A stretch of DNA of 64,000 nt. Source: an uncultured Erythrobacter sp. GTDB taxonomy: Bacteria > Pseudomonadota > Alphaproteobacteria > Sphingomonadales > Sphingomonadaceae. The position numbers were made by a program, and so were the translations under genes. Positions 42,124 to 51,088 of this stretch are shown here, piece by piece. The stretch covers positions 868,001 to 932,000 of the forward strand of contig NZ_OY284433.1 in assembly GCF_958304185.1 (NCBI RefSeq), read 5' to 3'. Numbering within the stretch: the first letter of the stretch is position 1; the number at the start of each line of letters is the position of its first letter. A model generated the notes under the pieces. That model saw only the letters and a program-made list of their open reading frames with translations. It searched no databases and was not told the DNA's origin.

Positions 42124-43314
42124 TCACCATGTGAAGCGCTGCTCCGCCAGCGTCGCGCTGGTGCTGTTCTTGAGCGTCATGGTGAGCGCTTTGGCCTTCC
42201 AGTCGATATCGACGAGGCCGTAATTCTCCTCCGAGAAGAACTTCGTCACCCGCGCATCATCAGGTTCGCGCGCAGTGCTGCGATCATTGTCGCTGCCAAA
42301 CGACAGGTTGAGCGAGGAGCTGGTCAGCTCCCACATCGTCTCGCCCTTGTGCGCCGTCTTGTAGATGCCCGCAGCATGGCGATCACCCGACAGGATCACC
42401 AGCCCGCTCGCTTCGCGGCCCTTGAGCAGCTCAAGCAGTCGGTTGCGTTCCACCGGCATGTTCGTCCAGCCTTCGAATTGGTGCGCGGTGGTGATCACTT
42501 GGGTCGAGGACACCACGATCCGCAGATCGGCCGGCTTGGCCAGCTCCTGCTCCAGCCACGCCCATTGCTCATCGCCCAGCATGGTCTTGTCGAGGCTTTC
42601 ATCAGGCAGATAGCTGCCGAGCGGCGGCCGGTCCTTGGTCCAGGCGGCGCGCTTCAGGTCAGACCGGAAAAAGCGCGTGTCGAGCAGGATCACCTGCACC
42701 CGCTTGCCTTCCGGGCCGGTGATGTTGCTTTCATAAACGCCGGGGCGCGAACGGACGGCATCGGACGATCCCCAGAAGGTCTCGAACAGCGTCTCGCCCC
42801 AGCGGCGCATCGGGAAATTGCCGCCAGCGTCATTGAGGCCGAAATCGTGGTCGTCCCACGTCGCCATCATCGGCACCTTCGCGCGGAATCCGGCAAATTC
42901 AGGGTGCGAGGCCTGCAAGGCATAGGCCGAACGCAGGCTCTCAAGTCCGGCGTCGGCATCCCAGCCGTTGTCGCCATAGACATTGTCGCCGATCATCAGG
43001 AACAGCTGCGGATTGGCCGAGGCGATCTGCGCCCACATATGCTGGGGCGCGTTCTGATGGTTACAGCTGCCGACCGCGATGCGGGTCAGCGTGGTGTTGG
43101 CGGCGAGCGCGGGGTTCGGCCCTGCGACCGGCATCACGACCTGCTGACGCAGCGCCTCGTAGTAGGGGGCGAGCAGCTGATCGGGCGTCAGACTGACTGC
43201 GACCGGAGCCTTGCTTGACGGTGCAGGCTCGTCATCATGCGCCATCAGCGGCGCAGGCATGATCGCGGCGGCAAGGAGGGCGGTGGTAGCAAGCAGCGAC
43301 TGGGAACGGCGCAT
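42124..43314 (-). CDS. PhoD-like metallophosphoesterase, secreted
   Basis: This 396-residue phosphodiesterase/phosphatase of the PhoD-like group has a signal peptide over about residues 1-25 (PAPLMAHD). The metal-binding motifs are RIAVGSCNHQ, MIGDNVYGDNGW, ATWDDHDFGLND and ILSGDRHAAG. It probably acts in the periplasm on phosphate esters. The ATG at 43314 is preceded by AGGAG and starts the signal peptide. A longer frame to 43428 would begin inside the 96-bp repeat and is rejected. The 330-bp gap upstream (43315-43644) holds only that repeat and a poly-C stretch. Confidence 0.88.
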   Translation of the reverse strand: MRRSQSLLATTALLAAAIMPAPLMAHDDEPAPSSKAPVAVSLTPDQLLAPYYEALRQQVVMPVAGPNPALAANTTLTRIAVGSCNHQNAPQHMWAQIASANPQLFLMIGDNVYGDNGWDADAGLESLRSAYALQASHPEFAGFRAKVPMMATWDDHDFGLNDAGGNFPMRRWGETLFETFWGSSDAVRSRPGVYESNITGPEGKRVQVILLDTRFFRSDLKRAAWTKDRPPLGSYLPDESLDKTMLGDEQWAWLEQELAKPADLRIVVSSTQVITTAHQFEGWTNMPVERNRLLELLKGREASGLVILSGDRHAAGIYKTAHKGETMWELTSSSLNLSFGSDNDRSTAREPDDARVTKFFSEENYGLVDIDWKAKALTMTLKNSTSATLAEQRFTW

Positions 43315-43406
43315 GGAAGGCTCCTGAAATGATACGTCAATCGGGTGTTCTGCTGAAGCCGCTGCGTTACAGCTGTGCGACACAGCTGCCGTCGCCTGCG
43401 CTCCGG

Positions 43407-43502
43407 CCGAAGTTGACAAAGTTGACACCCTGTCAAGCGGCCCTTCAGCAGTTTTTATTCAATAAATCATACGTTTAGTCAGAAAAAGCGAAGTTGACAC
43501 TT
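43407..43502 (-). repeat. 96-bp dispersed intergenic repeat, copy 2
   Basis: In minus-strand reading this copy has the same outer sequences and exactly the same length as copy 1 at 5721-5816. AAGTGTCAACTTCG is at one end, and TGTCAACTTTGTCAACTTCGG follows the palindrome TTGACA-N3-TGTCAA at the other. The middle differs. It lies about 90 bp upstream of the PhoD-like gene and downstream of folP. A C-rich stretch (7 C and 5 C) lies just beyond its outer end at 43514-43526, as a C-run does beside copy 1. Nothing else recognisable lies in 43503-43644. Confidence 0.8.
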
Positions 43503-43644
43503 CGCCGGATAGGCCCCCCCGCCCCCGCAAGGCATATTTCCGGCCAATGGAGGCGTTGATGGCGGGTTGGCGGAGAGGCGTGATCATGGCGAGGGGCGAT
43601 CATACCGGATGTTTGCGCGGTAGGAAATGCGGCTGCCCGCCTGT

Positions 43645-44757
43645 TTACATCATCGGCAGCGCGCTGAAATCGGTCAGCGCCGCATCCCGCAGCCCGCGCC
43701 ACACATTGCGAGCCTGCACGGTCTCGGCAACGTCATGGACGCGCAGCAGGTGAACGCCGGCTTCCATGCCCTTCACCGCCAAGGCGATTGATCCGGCGAG
43801 GCGCTGGTCTGCACTTTCCTCCACCGACAGCGCGCCAATCATCCGCTTGCGGCTCGCCCCCAGCATCAGCGGGCTGCCGAGCGCGTGGAACAGCGGCAAG
43901 GCGTTCAGCAGGGCGAGGTTCTCGGCCAGCGACTTGCCGAAGCCGATGCCGGGGTCGAGGATGATGCGATCCTCGGCGATACCGGCGGCAATGGCGCGGG
44001 CGCGGGCGGATTTGAGGAAGTCGAGCACCTCGCTGACCACGTCGACATAGGTGCCGCCAGCGTGGAGGTCCTCACCCGCTCCAGGCGCGTGCATCAGAAT
44101 GACCGGGCAAGCAGCGCTGGCGACCACTTCGATGCTGCGCGGGTCGTAGCGCAGCGCCGAAACATCGTTCGCCATATGCGCGCCTGCCGCGAGCCCGGCA
44201 GCAAGCACGCCTGCGCGGCGGGTATCGAGGCTGATCGCGGCGCCCATGCTGGCGCAGTATTCGACGGCTGGGACGATCCGGCGGATTTCTTCGTCCTCGA
44301 ACGTCGCTGCGGCGCCGGGACGGGTGCTTTCTCCGCCGATGTCGATGATCGCCGCGCCCGCTTCGAGCATGGCGGCGGCGTGAGCGCGGCCCGCTTCGAT
44401 GGCGTCGTGTTGGCCGCCGTCGGAGAAGCTATCGGGTGTGACGTTGAGAATGCCCATGATCTGAGGCTGATCCAGCCGGATAGTGCGACTGCCGAGTTGG
44501 AGGGGCGCGTGGGCTTTGGTGAGGTTGGCCCACTGCGCCGCCGCATCCTGCGCAAGTGGGCCTGACAGCCGCGCCAGCGCCGCCTCGATCTCTTTGGGCG
44601 TGCCGACAATTCGCTCGGCCACCGCCCCGCCGTCGCGCAGCACCAGCGCAAACTCGCGCGCATAGGCCATCGAGCCGCCGAGCCGCATCGCCTCGCCCTC
44701 CACGGCCTGCGGGCCGGGGACAAGCGTCAGCGGGTGGAGATAGGCTTTATCCGTCAT
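43645..44757 (-). CDS. folP: dihydropteroate synthase
   Basis: This folate-pathway enzyme joins 4-aminobenzoate to dihydropterin pyrophosphate. The 370 residues contain IMGILNVTPDSFSDGG, IIDIGGESTRPGA, VILMHAPG, RIILDPGIGFGKSLAENLAL and PLMLGASRKRMIG, covering the pterin and pyrophosphate sites of the TIM barrel. There is an extra N-terminal region of ~90 residues before the barrel (from MTDKAYLHPLTLVPGPQAVE), seen in many alphaproteobacterial homologues. The ATG at 44757 is favoured; a longer frame to 44847 runs into a palindromic repeat. Confidence 0.95.
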   Translation of the reverse strand: MTDKAYLHPLTLVPGPQAVEGEAMRLGGSMAYAREFALVLRDGGAVAERIVGTPKEIEAALARLSGPLAQDAAAQWANLTKAHAPLQLGSRTIRLDQPQIMGILNVTPDSFSDGGQHDAIEAGRAHAAAMLEAGAAIIDIGGESTRPGAAATFEDEEIRRIVPAVEYCASMGAAISLDTRRAGVLAAGLAAGAHMANDVSALRYDPRSIEVVASAACPVILMHAPGAGEDLHAGGTYVDVVSEVLDFLKSARARAIAAGIAEDRIILDPGIGFGKSLAENLALLNALPLFHALGSPLMLGASRKRMIGALSVEESADQRLAGSIALAVKGMEAGVHLLRVHDVAETVQARNVWRGLRDAALTDFSALPMM

Positions 44758-44770
44758 GCCAAACCGTGCT

Positions 44771-44838
44771 TCCCCACGCAGGCGGGGACCTCCCGCAACC
44801 TGGCTCTGTGCCGAACAAGGTCCCCGCCTTCGCGGGGA
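44771..44838. repeat. palindromic intergenic repeat (GGCGGGGACCT type)
   Basis: The arms at 44771-44791 and 44818-44838 pair in 19 of 21 positions around a 26-nt loop. Each arm is itself nearly palindromic, of the form TCCCC...GGCGGGGA. It fills the 93-bp gap between ccrM and folP, both on the minus strand, so transcripts crossing it would fold here. No T-run follows. Confidence 0.7.
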
Positions 44839-44850
44839 CTCATGCAAAAA

Positions 44851-46023
<1,173 letters not shown>

Positions 46024-46032
46024 TTATCCACA
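46024..46032. promoter_or_regulatory. consensus DnaA box upstream of ccrM
   Basis: TTATCCACA is an exact match to the strong E. coli-type DnaA box. It lies 31 nt upstream of the ccrM GTG and 5 nt from the nearest GANTC site. A regulatory role for DnaA at ccrM is inferred from position. Confidence 0.5.
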
Positions 46033-46037
46033 GGCAT

Positions 46038-46053
46038 GAGTCTTTGAAGAGTC
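46038..46053. promoter_or_regulatory. paired GANTC methylation sites in the ccrM leader/promoter
   Basis: GAGTC occurs at 46038-46042 and at 46049-46053, 11 bp apart, which is about one helical turn. Three further GANTC sites follow at 46148-46152, 46168-46172 and 46197-46201. These are substrates of CcrM itself. In Caulobacter, GANTC sites in the ccrM leader reduce its transcription when methylated. Confidence 0.55.
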
Positions 46054-46085
46054 CGCGTCAAGCACCTAATTTTGCGCATATTATG

Positions 46086-46101
46086 GTTGACAGGGGGTTA
46101 A
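46086..46101 (-). promoter_or_regulatory. near-consensus CtrA box upstream of ccrM
   Basis: Read on the minus strand, TTAA, 7 nt and TCAAC match the CtrA consensus TTAA-N7-TTAAC with one mismatch. It lies about 95 nt before the ccrM start. CtrA activates ccrM in Caulobacter. Binding here is an inference. Confidence 0.35.
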
Positions 46102-46220
46102 GGCCCCACCGGTTGCGCGGAACGAAGCGAGACCGGCACAAGATGTTGAGTCCTGCTGCTGCGAGGGGACTCCAGATGCAGGGGTGTGGCGGGGAGGACT
46201 CAGTTTTGCATCAACCTCAT

Positions 46221-46314
46221 CCCCGCCCCGGGCTCGACCCGGGGCCCCGCTTATTTTGGCGAAAGGCGATTGGACCGAAGTTCAGCGGGGCCCCGGATCA
46301 GGTCCGGGGCGGGG
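46221..46314. repeat. 31-nt-arm palindromic repeat (CCGGGCTCGACCCGG type), copy 1
   Basis: The left arm 46221-46251 and right arm 46284-46314 pair in 27 of 31 positions around a 32-nt spacer. The left arm matches the left arm of the element at 58680-58761 in 29 of 31 positions, and both spacers contain GAAAGGC. It lies just downstream of rnhB (stop at 46333) and upstream of ccrM. Apart from this repeat and the ccrM control sites, nothing else is seen in 45994-46332. Confidence 0.8.
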
Positions 46315-46332
46315 CAGTCATAATTTCTCGGA

Positions 46333-46956
46333 TCAAATCAACGACAACTGCGCCACCGGCGCGAAGCTGCGGCGGTGCAGCGGGGTCGCGCCGTGGACCC
46401 GCAGCGCTTCCATGTGCTCTGCCGTGCCGTAGCCCTTGTTGCGCTCCCACCCATAGTGCGGGTGCGCGGCGGCGGCTTCCAGCATCATCCGGTCGCGCCA
46501 TTCCTTGGCGATGATCGAGGCGGCGGAGATGCAGGGTTCGATCCCGTCTCCGCCGACGATGGCGCGGGCGGGCCAGCACCAGTCGGCACAGCGGCCGTGG
46601 GGCGTCATGTTGCCATCGATCAGCACCATGCCCGGGTCGACGTCCAAAGCGGCGACAAGGCTGCCAACCGCACGGGTCATCGCCAGCATGGTCGCCATGA
46701 AGATGTTGACCCGGTCGATCTCCTCGGGCTCGACCACCGCCACCGCCCAGCCGCAGCTCGCCCGGATCGCGGTGTCGAGCACCGCGCGGCGCTTTGCCGA
46801 AAGGCGCTTGGAATCATCGAGCCCCGCAGGTATCGCGTGCCCCAGAACCACCGCCGCGGCCACCACCGGCCCGGCCAGCGGTCCGCGGCCAGCCTCGTCA
46901 ACGCCAATGACGATCGCCTTGCCTGCGTGCCTGAAACCCGGAGTGACCCCTAACAT
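46333..46956 (-). CDS. rnhB: ribonuclease HII
   Basis: RNase HII removes ribonucleotides and RNA primers from DNA. The 207 residues have the catalytic IGVDEAGRGPLAGPVVAAAVVL (given in part), GLDDSKRLSAKRR, MVLIDGN, SAASIIAKEWRDRMM and HPHYGWERNKGYGTAEHMEAL, all standard. The ATG at 46956 is supported by the usual short N-terminus; a longer frame to 47205 is antisense to the neighbour. The ATG overlaps by 2 bp the ATG of the divergent sugar dehydrogenase gene (CATG at 46954-46957), so each gene's promoter must lie inside the other's coding region. Confidence 0.95.
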   Translation of the reverse strand: MLGVTPGFRHAGKAIVIGVDEAGRGPLAGPVVAAAVVLGHAIPAGLDDSKRLSAKRRAVLDTAIRASCGWAVAVVEPEEIDRVNIFMATMLAMTRAVGSLVAALDVDPGMVLIDGNMTPHGRCADWCWPARAIVGGDGIEPCISAASIIAKEWRDRMMLEAAAAHPHYGWERNKGYGTAEHMEALRVHGATPLHRRSFAPVAQLSLI

Positions 46957-48118
46957 GATCCGTTCTGCCCGTTTGTTCGCTGCTCTTTCCGTCTCCACGC
47001 TGGCGCTGGCAAGCTGCGCGAATGCCGAAAGTGGGGAAACCGCCCCGCCCGCCGCCGCTTCGGCCACGCCGTTTGCGGTCACTGAGGTCGCCACCTTCGA
47101 AGAACCCTGGGCGATTGCCTTTGCACCCGGCACCGCGACGCTGTTCGTGACCGAAAAGGCCGGGACCCTGAAGTTCATCGACACCGCGAGCGGCCAGATC
47201 GGCACGGTCAGCGGCGTTCCGACCGTCGATTACGGCGGTCAGGGCGGCTTGGGCGATGTCGCATTCCTGCCAGCCGAGGCTTCGGACAGCCTGGGCAATC
47301 GCACGATCTATCTGAGCTGGGCCGAAGCAGGCGAAGCTGACACCCGCGGCGCTGTCGTGGGCAAGGGAACGCTGGTCTGCTCCGCCGCAACCACCTGCGC
47401 CATCGAAGGCCTTTCCGTGATCTGGCGGCAGACGCCCAAGGTCACCGGCCGCGGGCATTATTCCCACCGCCTTGCCGTGTCGCCCGATGGCAAATACCTG
47501 TTTGTCGCCAGCGGTGAACGCCAGAAGATGCAGCCTGCGCAGGACACCGGCGTGACGCTGGGCAAGATCGTGCGCCTCAACCTTGATGGCACGCCTGCGG
47601 CTGGCAATCCGATGGCCGACAAGGGCGGCGTGACGGCGGAAATCTGGTCTTACGGCCACCGCAATATTCTTGGCATGGATTGGGATGCACAGGGCCGGTT
47701 GTGGGAAGTCGAGCATGGCCCGGCGGGCGGTGACGAGCTGAACCTGGTGAAGCCTGCCGCCAATTACGGCTGGCCGATCCGCTCCAACGGCGAACATTAC
47801 AACGGCGACCCGATCCCCGATCACGCCGCCGATGATGGCTTCGCCCAGCCCGCGACCAGCTGGAACCCGGTGATCGCGCCGGGTGATATGCTGATCTACA
47901 CCGGCGATATGTTCGCCGCTTGGAAGGGCCATGCGCTGATGGCGGGCCTCGCCTCGCAGGCCATCGTCGATGTCGCGATTGAGGGCGAAGCCGCCCGCGA
48001 AGTCACCCGCCATGAATTCGACGCGCGCCTTCGCTCGATCGCGCAAGGGCCGGACGGCGCGCTGTGGGTGGCGCAGGATGGTAAGGGCGCCAAGCTGCTG
48101 AAGCTCACCGCGCGCTGA
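46955..48118 (+). CDS. PQQ-dependent sugar dehydrogenase (GSDH family) lipoprotein
   Basis: The 387 residues begin with a lipoprotein signal (LALASC, Cys22) and a beta-propeller of the glucose/sorbosone dehydrogenase family. Landmarks are EEPWAIAFAPGTATLFVTEKAG, GQGGLGDVAFLP, GRGHYSHRLAVSPDGKYLFV, YGHRNILGMDWDAQGRLWEVEHGP, GDELNLVKPAANYGWP and the final DGALWVAQDGKGAKLLKL. Homologues such as YliI oxidise aldose sugars with PQQ. No PQQ synthesis genes are in the window. The next gene's ATG overlaps its TGA by 1 nt. It is divergent from rnhB with overlapping start codons. Confidence 0.9.
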   Translation: MIRSARLFAALSVSTLALASCANAESGETAPPAAASATPFAVTEVATFEEPWAIAFAPGTATLFVTEKAGTLKFIDTASGQIGTVSGVPTVDYGGQGGLGDVAFLPAEASDSLGNRTIYLSWAEAGEADTRGAVVGKGTLVCSAATTCAIEGLSVIWRQTPKVTGRGHYSHRLAVSPDGKYLFVASGERQKMQPAQDTGVTLGKIVRLNLDGTPAAGNPMADKGGVTAEIWSYGHRNILGMDWDAQGRLWEVEHGPAGGDELNLVKPAANYGWPIRSNGEHYNGDPIPDHAADDGFAQPATSWNPVIAPGDMLIYTGDMFAAWKGHALMAGLASQAIVDVAIEGEAAREVTRHEFDARLRSIAQGPDGALWVAQDGKGAKLLKLTAR

Positions 48119-48648
48119 TGGCTTCGACCACTGCCACGCTGATCCCGCTTGAGGCGGTCGATCCCGCCATGATCGAGGAGGTGCTGGACCGCGCCTTCGG
48201 GCCGGATCGCCATGCGCGCACCGCTTACCGCATCCGCGAAGGGATGGCATGGCTGCCCGGCCTCAGCCTCGCCGCGCTGGACGAGAATGACATGCTGGTC
48301 GCCACCATCCAGTGCTGGCCAATCGGCTTGCAGACCAAGCAGGGTCAGGTGCCACTGGTGATGGTCGGCCCGGTCGCCGTGGTGCCCGAACGGCAGGGTG
48401 AAGGCTTCGGCGTGGGCCTGATGAGCGCCATGATCGCCGAGGATGCGCGGCTGGCGGCCCAAGGCGGACGCGCGCTTCCGCAAGTGCTGATCGGGGACGC
48501 GGAATACTACGGGCGCTGGGGCTTTTCCGCCGCGCTGACGGGTGGTTGGCGCTGCCCCGGCCCCTATGAACAGCACCGCCTGCTGGCGCGCGGCCACGGC
48601 CTTGCCGCCATGCCCGCCGAAGGGATGCTGGGGCCATGGGAGGGGTAA
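48118..48648 (+). CDS. GNAT-family N-acetyltransferase
   Basis: The 176-residue acetyltransferase has the acetyl-CoA signature VVPERQGEGFGVGLMSAMI (Q/RxxGxG/A) near residue 90. VMVGPVAV precedes it, and ALPQVLIGDAEYYGRWGFSAAL marks the C-terminal core. It resembles the YhbS-type group. The substrate is unknown. Its ATG shares the A of the preceding sugar dehydrogenase stop (TGATG), so it is translationally coupled to it. The following DUF1285 gene is 50 nt away. Confidence 0.88.
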   Translation: MASTTATLIPLEAVDPAMIEEVLDRAFGPDRHARTAYRIREGMAWLPGLSLAALDENDMLVATIQCWPIGLQTKQGQVPLVMVGPVAVVPERQGEGFGVGLMSAMIAEDARLAAQGGRALPQVLIGDAEYYGRWGFSAALTGGWRCPGPYEQHRLLARGHGLAAMPAEGMLGPWEG

Positions 48649-48698
48649 GGTAAGGTAACCCCTTCACCTTCCCTCCCGCTTCTGCCATCCGTCACCCA

Positions 48699-49253
48699 AT
48701 GCCCTACGAACCGCCTCCCTATCTCGCCAGCCTGACGCTGGCTGAAATCGCCGCGCTGGTCGCGGACCGCAAGCTGCCGCCGGTCGAAGGCTGGGCGCCG
48801 AAGGTCATCGGCGAAAGCCATATGGTGATCGCGGCTGACGGCACTTGGTTTCACGAGGGCGGCGTGATCCGGCGCGAGGCGATGGTGCGGGCCTTTGCGG
48901 GCCTGCTGACCCGCGATGCGGAGGGGCACCACTGGCTCGTCACCCCGTTCGAGAAGCTCGCCATCGAGGTCGAGGATGCCGCCTTCATCGCGACCGACTG
49001 CGTACGGGCGGACGGCGCGCTGGCGTTCCGGCTCAACACTGATGACATCGTGATCGCCGGGCCGGATCATCCCTTGCGCGCAGCCGGGACTTCGGAGGAG
49101 CCCGCGCTCTATCTCCACGTCCGGCGCGGGTGCGAGGCGCGCCTCAACCGCTCGACCTGGGCGCAGCTGGCCGAGATCGCATTGGCCGAAGGCGCGCAGG
49201 ACAATGGCTGGCAGGTCACCAGCCAGGGCGCGACCTTCTCCTTGCTGCCATGA
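48699..49253 (+). CDS. DUF1285 family protein
   Basis: The 184 residues fit DUF1285: PPVEGWAPKVIGESHMVIAAD, GTWFHEGGVIRREAMVRAFA, LLTRD, WLVTPFEKLAIEVEDAAFIA, and a late ALYLHVRRGCEARLNRSTW. Structures exist for the family, but its function is unassigned. The TGA overlaps the ATG of the Nudix gene (ATGA, 49250-49253). It is common next to the Nudix/cca pair in alphaproteobacteria, which suggests shared regulation rather than a proven shared function. Confidence 0.85.
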   Translation: MPYEPPPYLASLTLAEIAALVADRKLPPVEGWAPKVIGESHMVIAADGTWFHEGGVIRREAMVRAFAGLLTRDAEGHHWLVTPFEKLAIEVEDAAFIATDCVRADGALAFRLNTDDIVIAGPDHPLRAAGTSEEPALYLHVRRGCEARLNRSTWAQLAEIALAEGAQDNGWQVTSQGATFSLLP

Positions 49254-49858
49254 GCCTTTACGAGCCGCTCGCTCAGGCCTTTGCGGCAGGCCATGCGCGC
49301 GAGATCCCCGATCTCCTGAGCGATGCGCATTTCGCCCGCGATGGCCGCGCCACGCCCGCTGCTGTGCTGATCGCGATCACCGATGTGCCGCATGATCCGC
49401 AAGTGATCCTCACCCAGCGCCCGCGCGCGATGCGCGACCATCCGGGGCAGGTCGCCTTTCCCGGCGGCAAGATCGATCCGGGCGAGGACGCCATCACCGC
49501 CGCCCTGCGCGAGGCCGAGGAGGAGCTTTCCCTCCCACGGGAGGCCGTGCGGGTAATCGGCACCAGCGACATCTACCACACCGGCACTGGCTTTCTGGTG
49601 ACGCCGGTGATCGGCGTAGTGCCGCCGGGCCTACCGCTCGTCCCAAGCCCGACCGAGGTCGAAGCGTGGTTTGAAGCGCCGCTCGCGATGCTGCTCGATC
49701 CGGCCAGCTGGACCACCAACGAGGTGTTCTGGCGCGGGGCGAACCGGCGCTATCTTGAGCTCGACTGGCAGGGTTTCCGCATCTGGGGCGTGACGGCGGC
49801 AATCATCGCCAACTTGTCACGGCGGATCACGCTGGAGGCTGTGCGCGATGCTGCGTGA
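49250..49858 (+). CDS. Nudix hydrolase, CoA pyrophosphatase-like
   Basis: This 202-residue Nudix protein has the box GGKIDPGEDAITAALREAEEEL, given here in part, starting near residue 71; a Ser follows where Gly is common. Upstream is VILTQRPRAMRDHPGQVAFPGG, and HTGTGFLVTPVIGVVP follows. The H-x-GQ-x-AFPGGK lead-in is characteristic of NudL/CoAse-type enzymes that cleave CoA derivatives. It overlaps DUF1285 by 4 nt and cca by 11 nt. Pyrophosphatase activity on CoA is the most likely role, not proven. Confidence 0.88.
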   Translation: MSLYEPLAQAFAAGHAREIPDLLSDAHFARDGRATPAAVLIAITDVPHDPQVILTQRPRAMRDHPGQVAFPGGKIDPGEDAITAALREAEEELSLPREAVRVIGTSDIYHTGTGFLVTPVIGVVPPGLPLVPSPTEVEAWFEAPLAMLLDPASWTTNEVFWRGANRRYLELDWQGFRIWGVTAAIIANLSRRITLEAVRDAA

Positions 49859-51041
49859 CCTGGCCGAAGCCGAGTGGACCCGTCGCGCGGGGCTGGCCGC
49901 GCTGACCGCAGCGCTGGGGGCCGAGAATATCCGCTGGGTCGGCGGCGCAGTGCGCGACGGCTTGCTTGGCGTTCCCGTCCACGATGTCGATTGCGCCACC
50001 ACGTTGCTGCCCGAAGAGGTAATCGCCGCCTGCAAGGGCGCAGGGCTGCGCACCGTGCCGACCGGGATCGATCACGGGACTGTCACCGTGATCCTCAAGG
50101 ACGGCCCCGTCGAAGTCACCACCCTGCGCCGCGATGTCGCCACCGATGGGAGGCGGGCCACCATCGCCTTCGCGCAGGACTGGCCCGAGGATGCCGCGCG
50201 GCGCGATTTCACCATCAACGCGCTCTACGCCCATCCCGAAACACTCAAGATCGACGACTGGTTCGGCGGGCTCGACGATCTGGGCGAGGGCCGCGTGCGC
50301 TTCATCGGCGATGCGCGCCAACGGATCGCCGAGGATCACCTGCGCATCCTGCGCTACTACCGCTTCCAGACCCGTTTCGGCGCCGCGCTGGACGAGACGG
50401 CCGAAGATGCCTGCGCCGACCTTGCCCACACGCTGAAGGGCCTGAGCCGGGAGCGGATCGCGGCGGAGCTCCTGAATCTCCTGGCCCTGCCCGATCCGCA
50501 CGCCACCATCGCTCGGATGAAGGCGCGAGGCGTGCTAGGCGTGATCCTGCCTGAGGCCTGCGCCGCGCAGCTTGCCGCCCTCGCTCGCCTGATCGCTGCT
50601 GAAGCTGTGCAGGGCATCGCGTCCGATCCGGTGCGCAGGCTCGCCGCCTTGCTGCCGCCCTCACCCGAGATTGCCGAGACCGTCGCCGCGCGCCTGCGCC
50701 TCTCCAAAGCCCAACGCTCTCGGCTGGTCAGCGCCGCCGAACGCGGGGCGAGCGATGGGGCCGACCCGCAGGCGCTCGCCTATCGCCTGAGCCTGCCGCT
50801 GGCGATCGACCGGCTGCTCCTGACCGGCAACGACGCCCGGGTGTTCGAAGGTTGGACGGTGCCGGTCTTCCCGCTCAAAGGCGGCGCCATTGTCGCGCGC
50901 GGGATCACCGCCGGGCCGGAGGTCGCAAAGCTGCTCCAGAAAATCGAAGCCCGCTGGGTGGCCGAGGGCTTTCCTTCGACCGACCGGGTGAACCAGATGC
51001 TGGCCGAGGAACTGGGGACCAGCGCTTTCCGATTTGATTAG
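49848..51041 (+). CDS. cca: CCA tRNA nucleotidyltransferase / poly(A) polymerase family
   Basis: The 397-residue class II nucleotidyltransferase has the template-binding NIRWVGGAVRDGLLG, the metal-binding HDVDCATT, DHGTVTVIL, the RRDFTINALYAHPE motif and ITGD-like DARQRIAEDHLRILRYYRF. It adds or repairs the 3' CCA of tRNA, although some family members are poly(A) polymerases. The C-terminal half is helical. The ATG at 49848 lies 11 nt inside the Nudix gene. The tRNA-Phe gene in this window already encodes CCA, consistent with a repair role. Confidence 0.92.
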   Translation: MLRDLAEAEWTRRAGLAALTAALGAENIRWVGGAVRDGLLGVPVHDVDCATTLLPEEVIAACKGAGLRTVPTGIDHGTVTVILKDGPVEVTTLRRDVATDGRRATIAFAQDWPEDAARRDFTINALYAHPETLKIDDWFGGLDDLGEGRVRFIGDARQRIAEDHLRILRYYRFQTRFGAALDETAEDACADLAHTLKGLSRERIAAELLNLLALPDPHATIARMKARGVLGVILPEACAAQLAALARLIAAEAVQGIASDPVRRLAALLPPSPEIAETVAARLRLSKAQRSRLVSAAERGASDGADPQALAYRLSLPLAIDRLLLTGNDARVFEGWTVPVFPLKGGAIVARGITAGPEVAKLLQKIEARWVAEGFPSTDRVNQMLAEELGTSAFRFD

Positions 51042-51088
51042 AATGGGTTGATGCCGGATCGGTTACGCAGCGATGCTGCGAGTTCAAT

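Noticed and set aside
43314-43428. Longer start for the PhoD-like phosphatase at 43428
   Set aside because: It would begin inside the 96-bp repeat and place 38 extra residues before a clear signal peptide that has its own AGGAG ribosome-binding site.
46024-46032. The DnaA box as a sign of a replication origin
   Set aside because: Only one consensus box is seen, with no AT-rich unwinding region and no dnaA, dnaN, parAB or hemE neighbours. Regulation of ccrM is the simpler reading.
46898-48250. 450-residue open frame opposite the sugar dehydrogenase gene
   Set aside because: It is antisense to a gene with strong family motifs and a lipoprotein signal; composition is Arg/Gly/His-rich.
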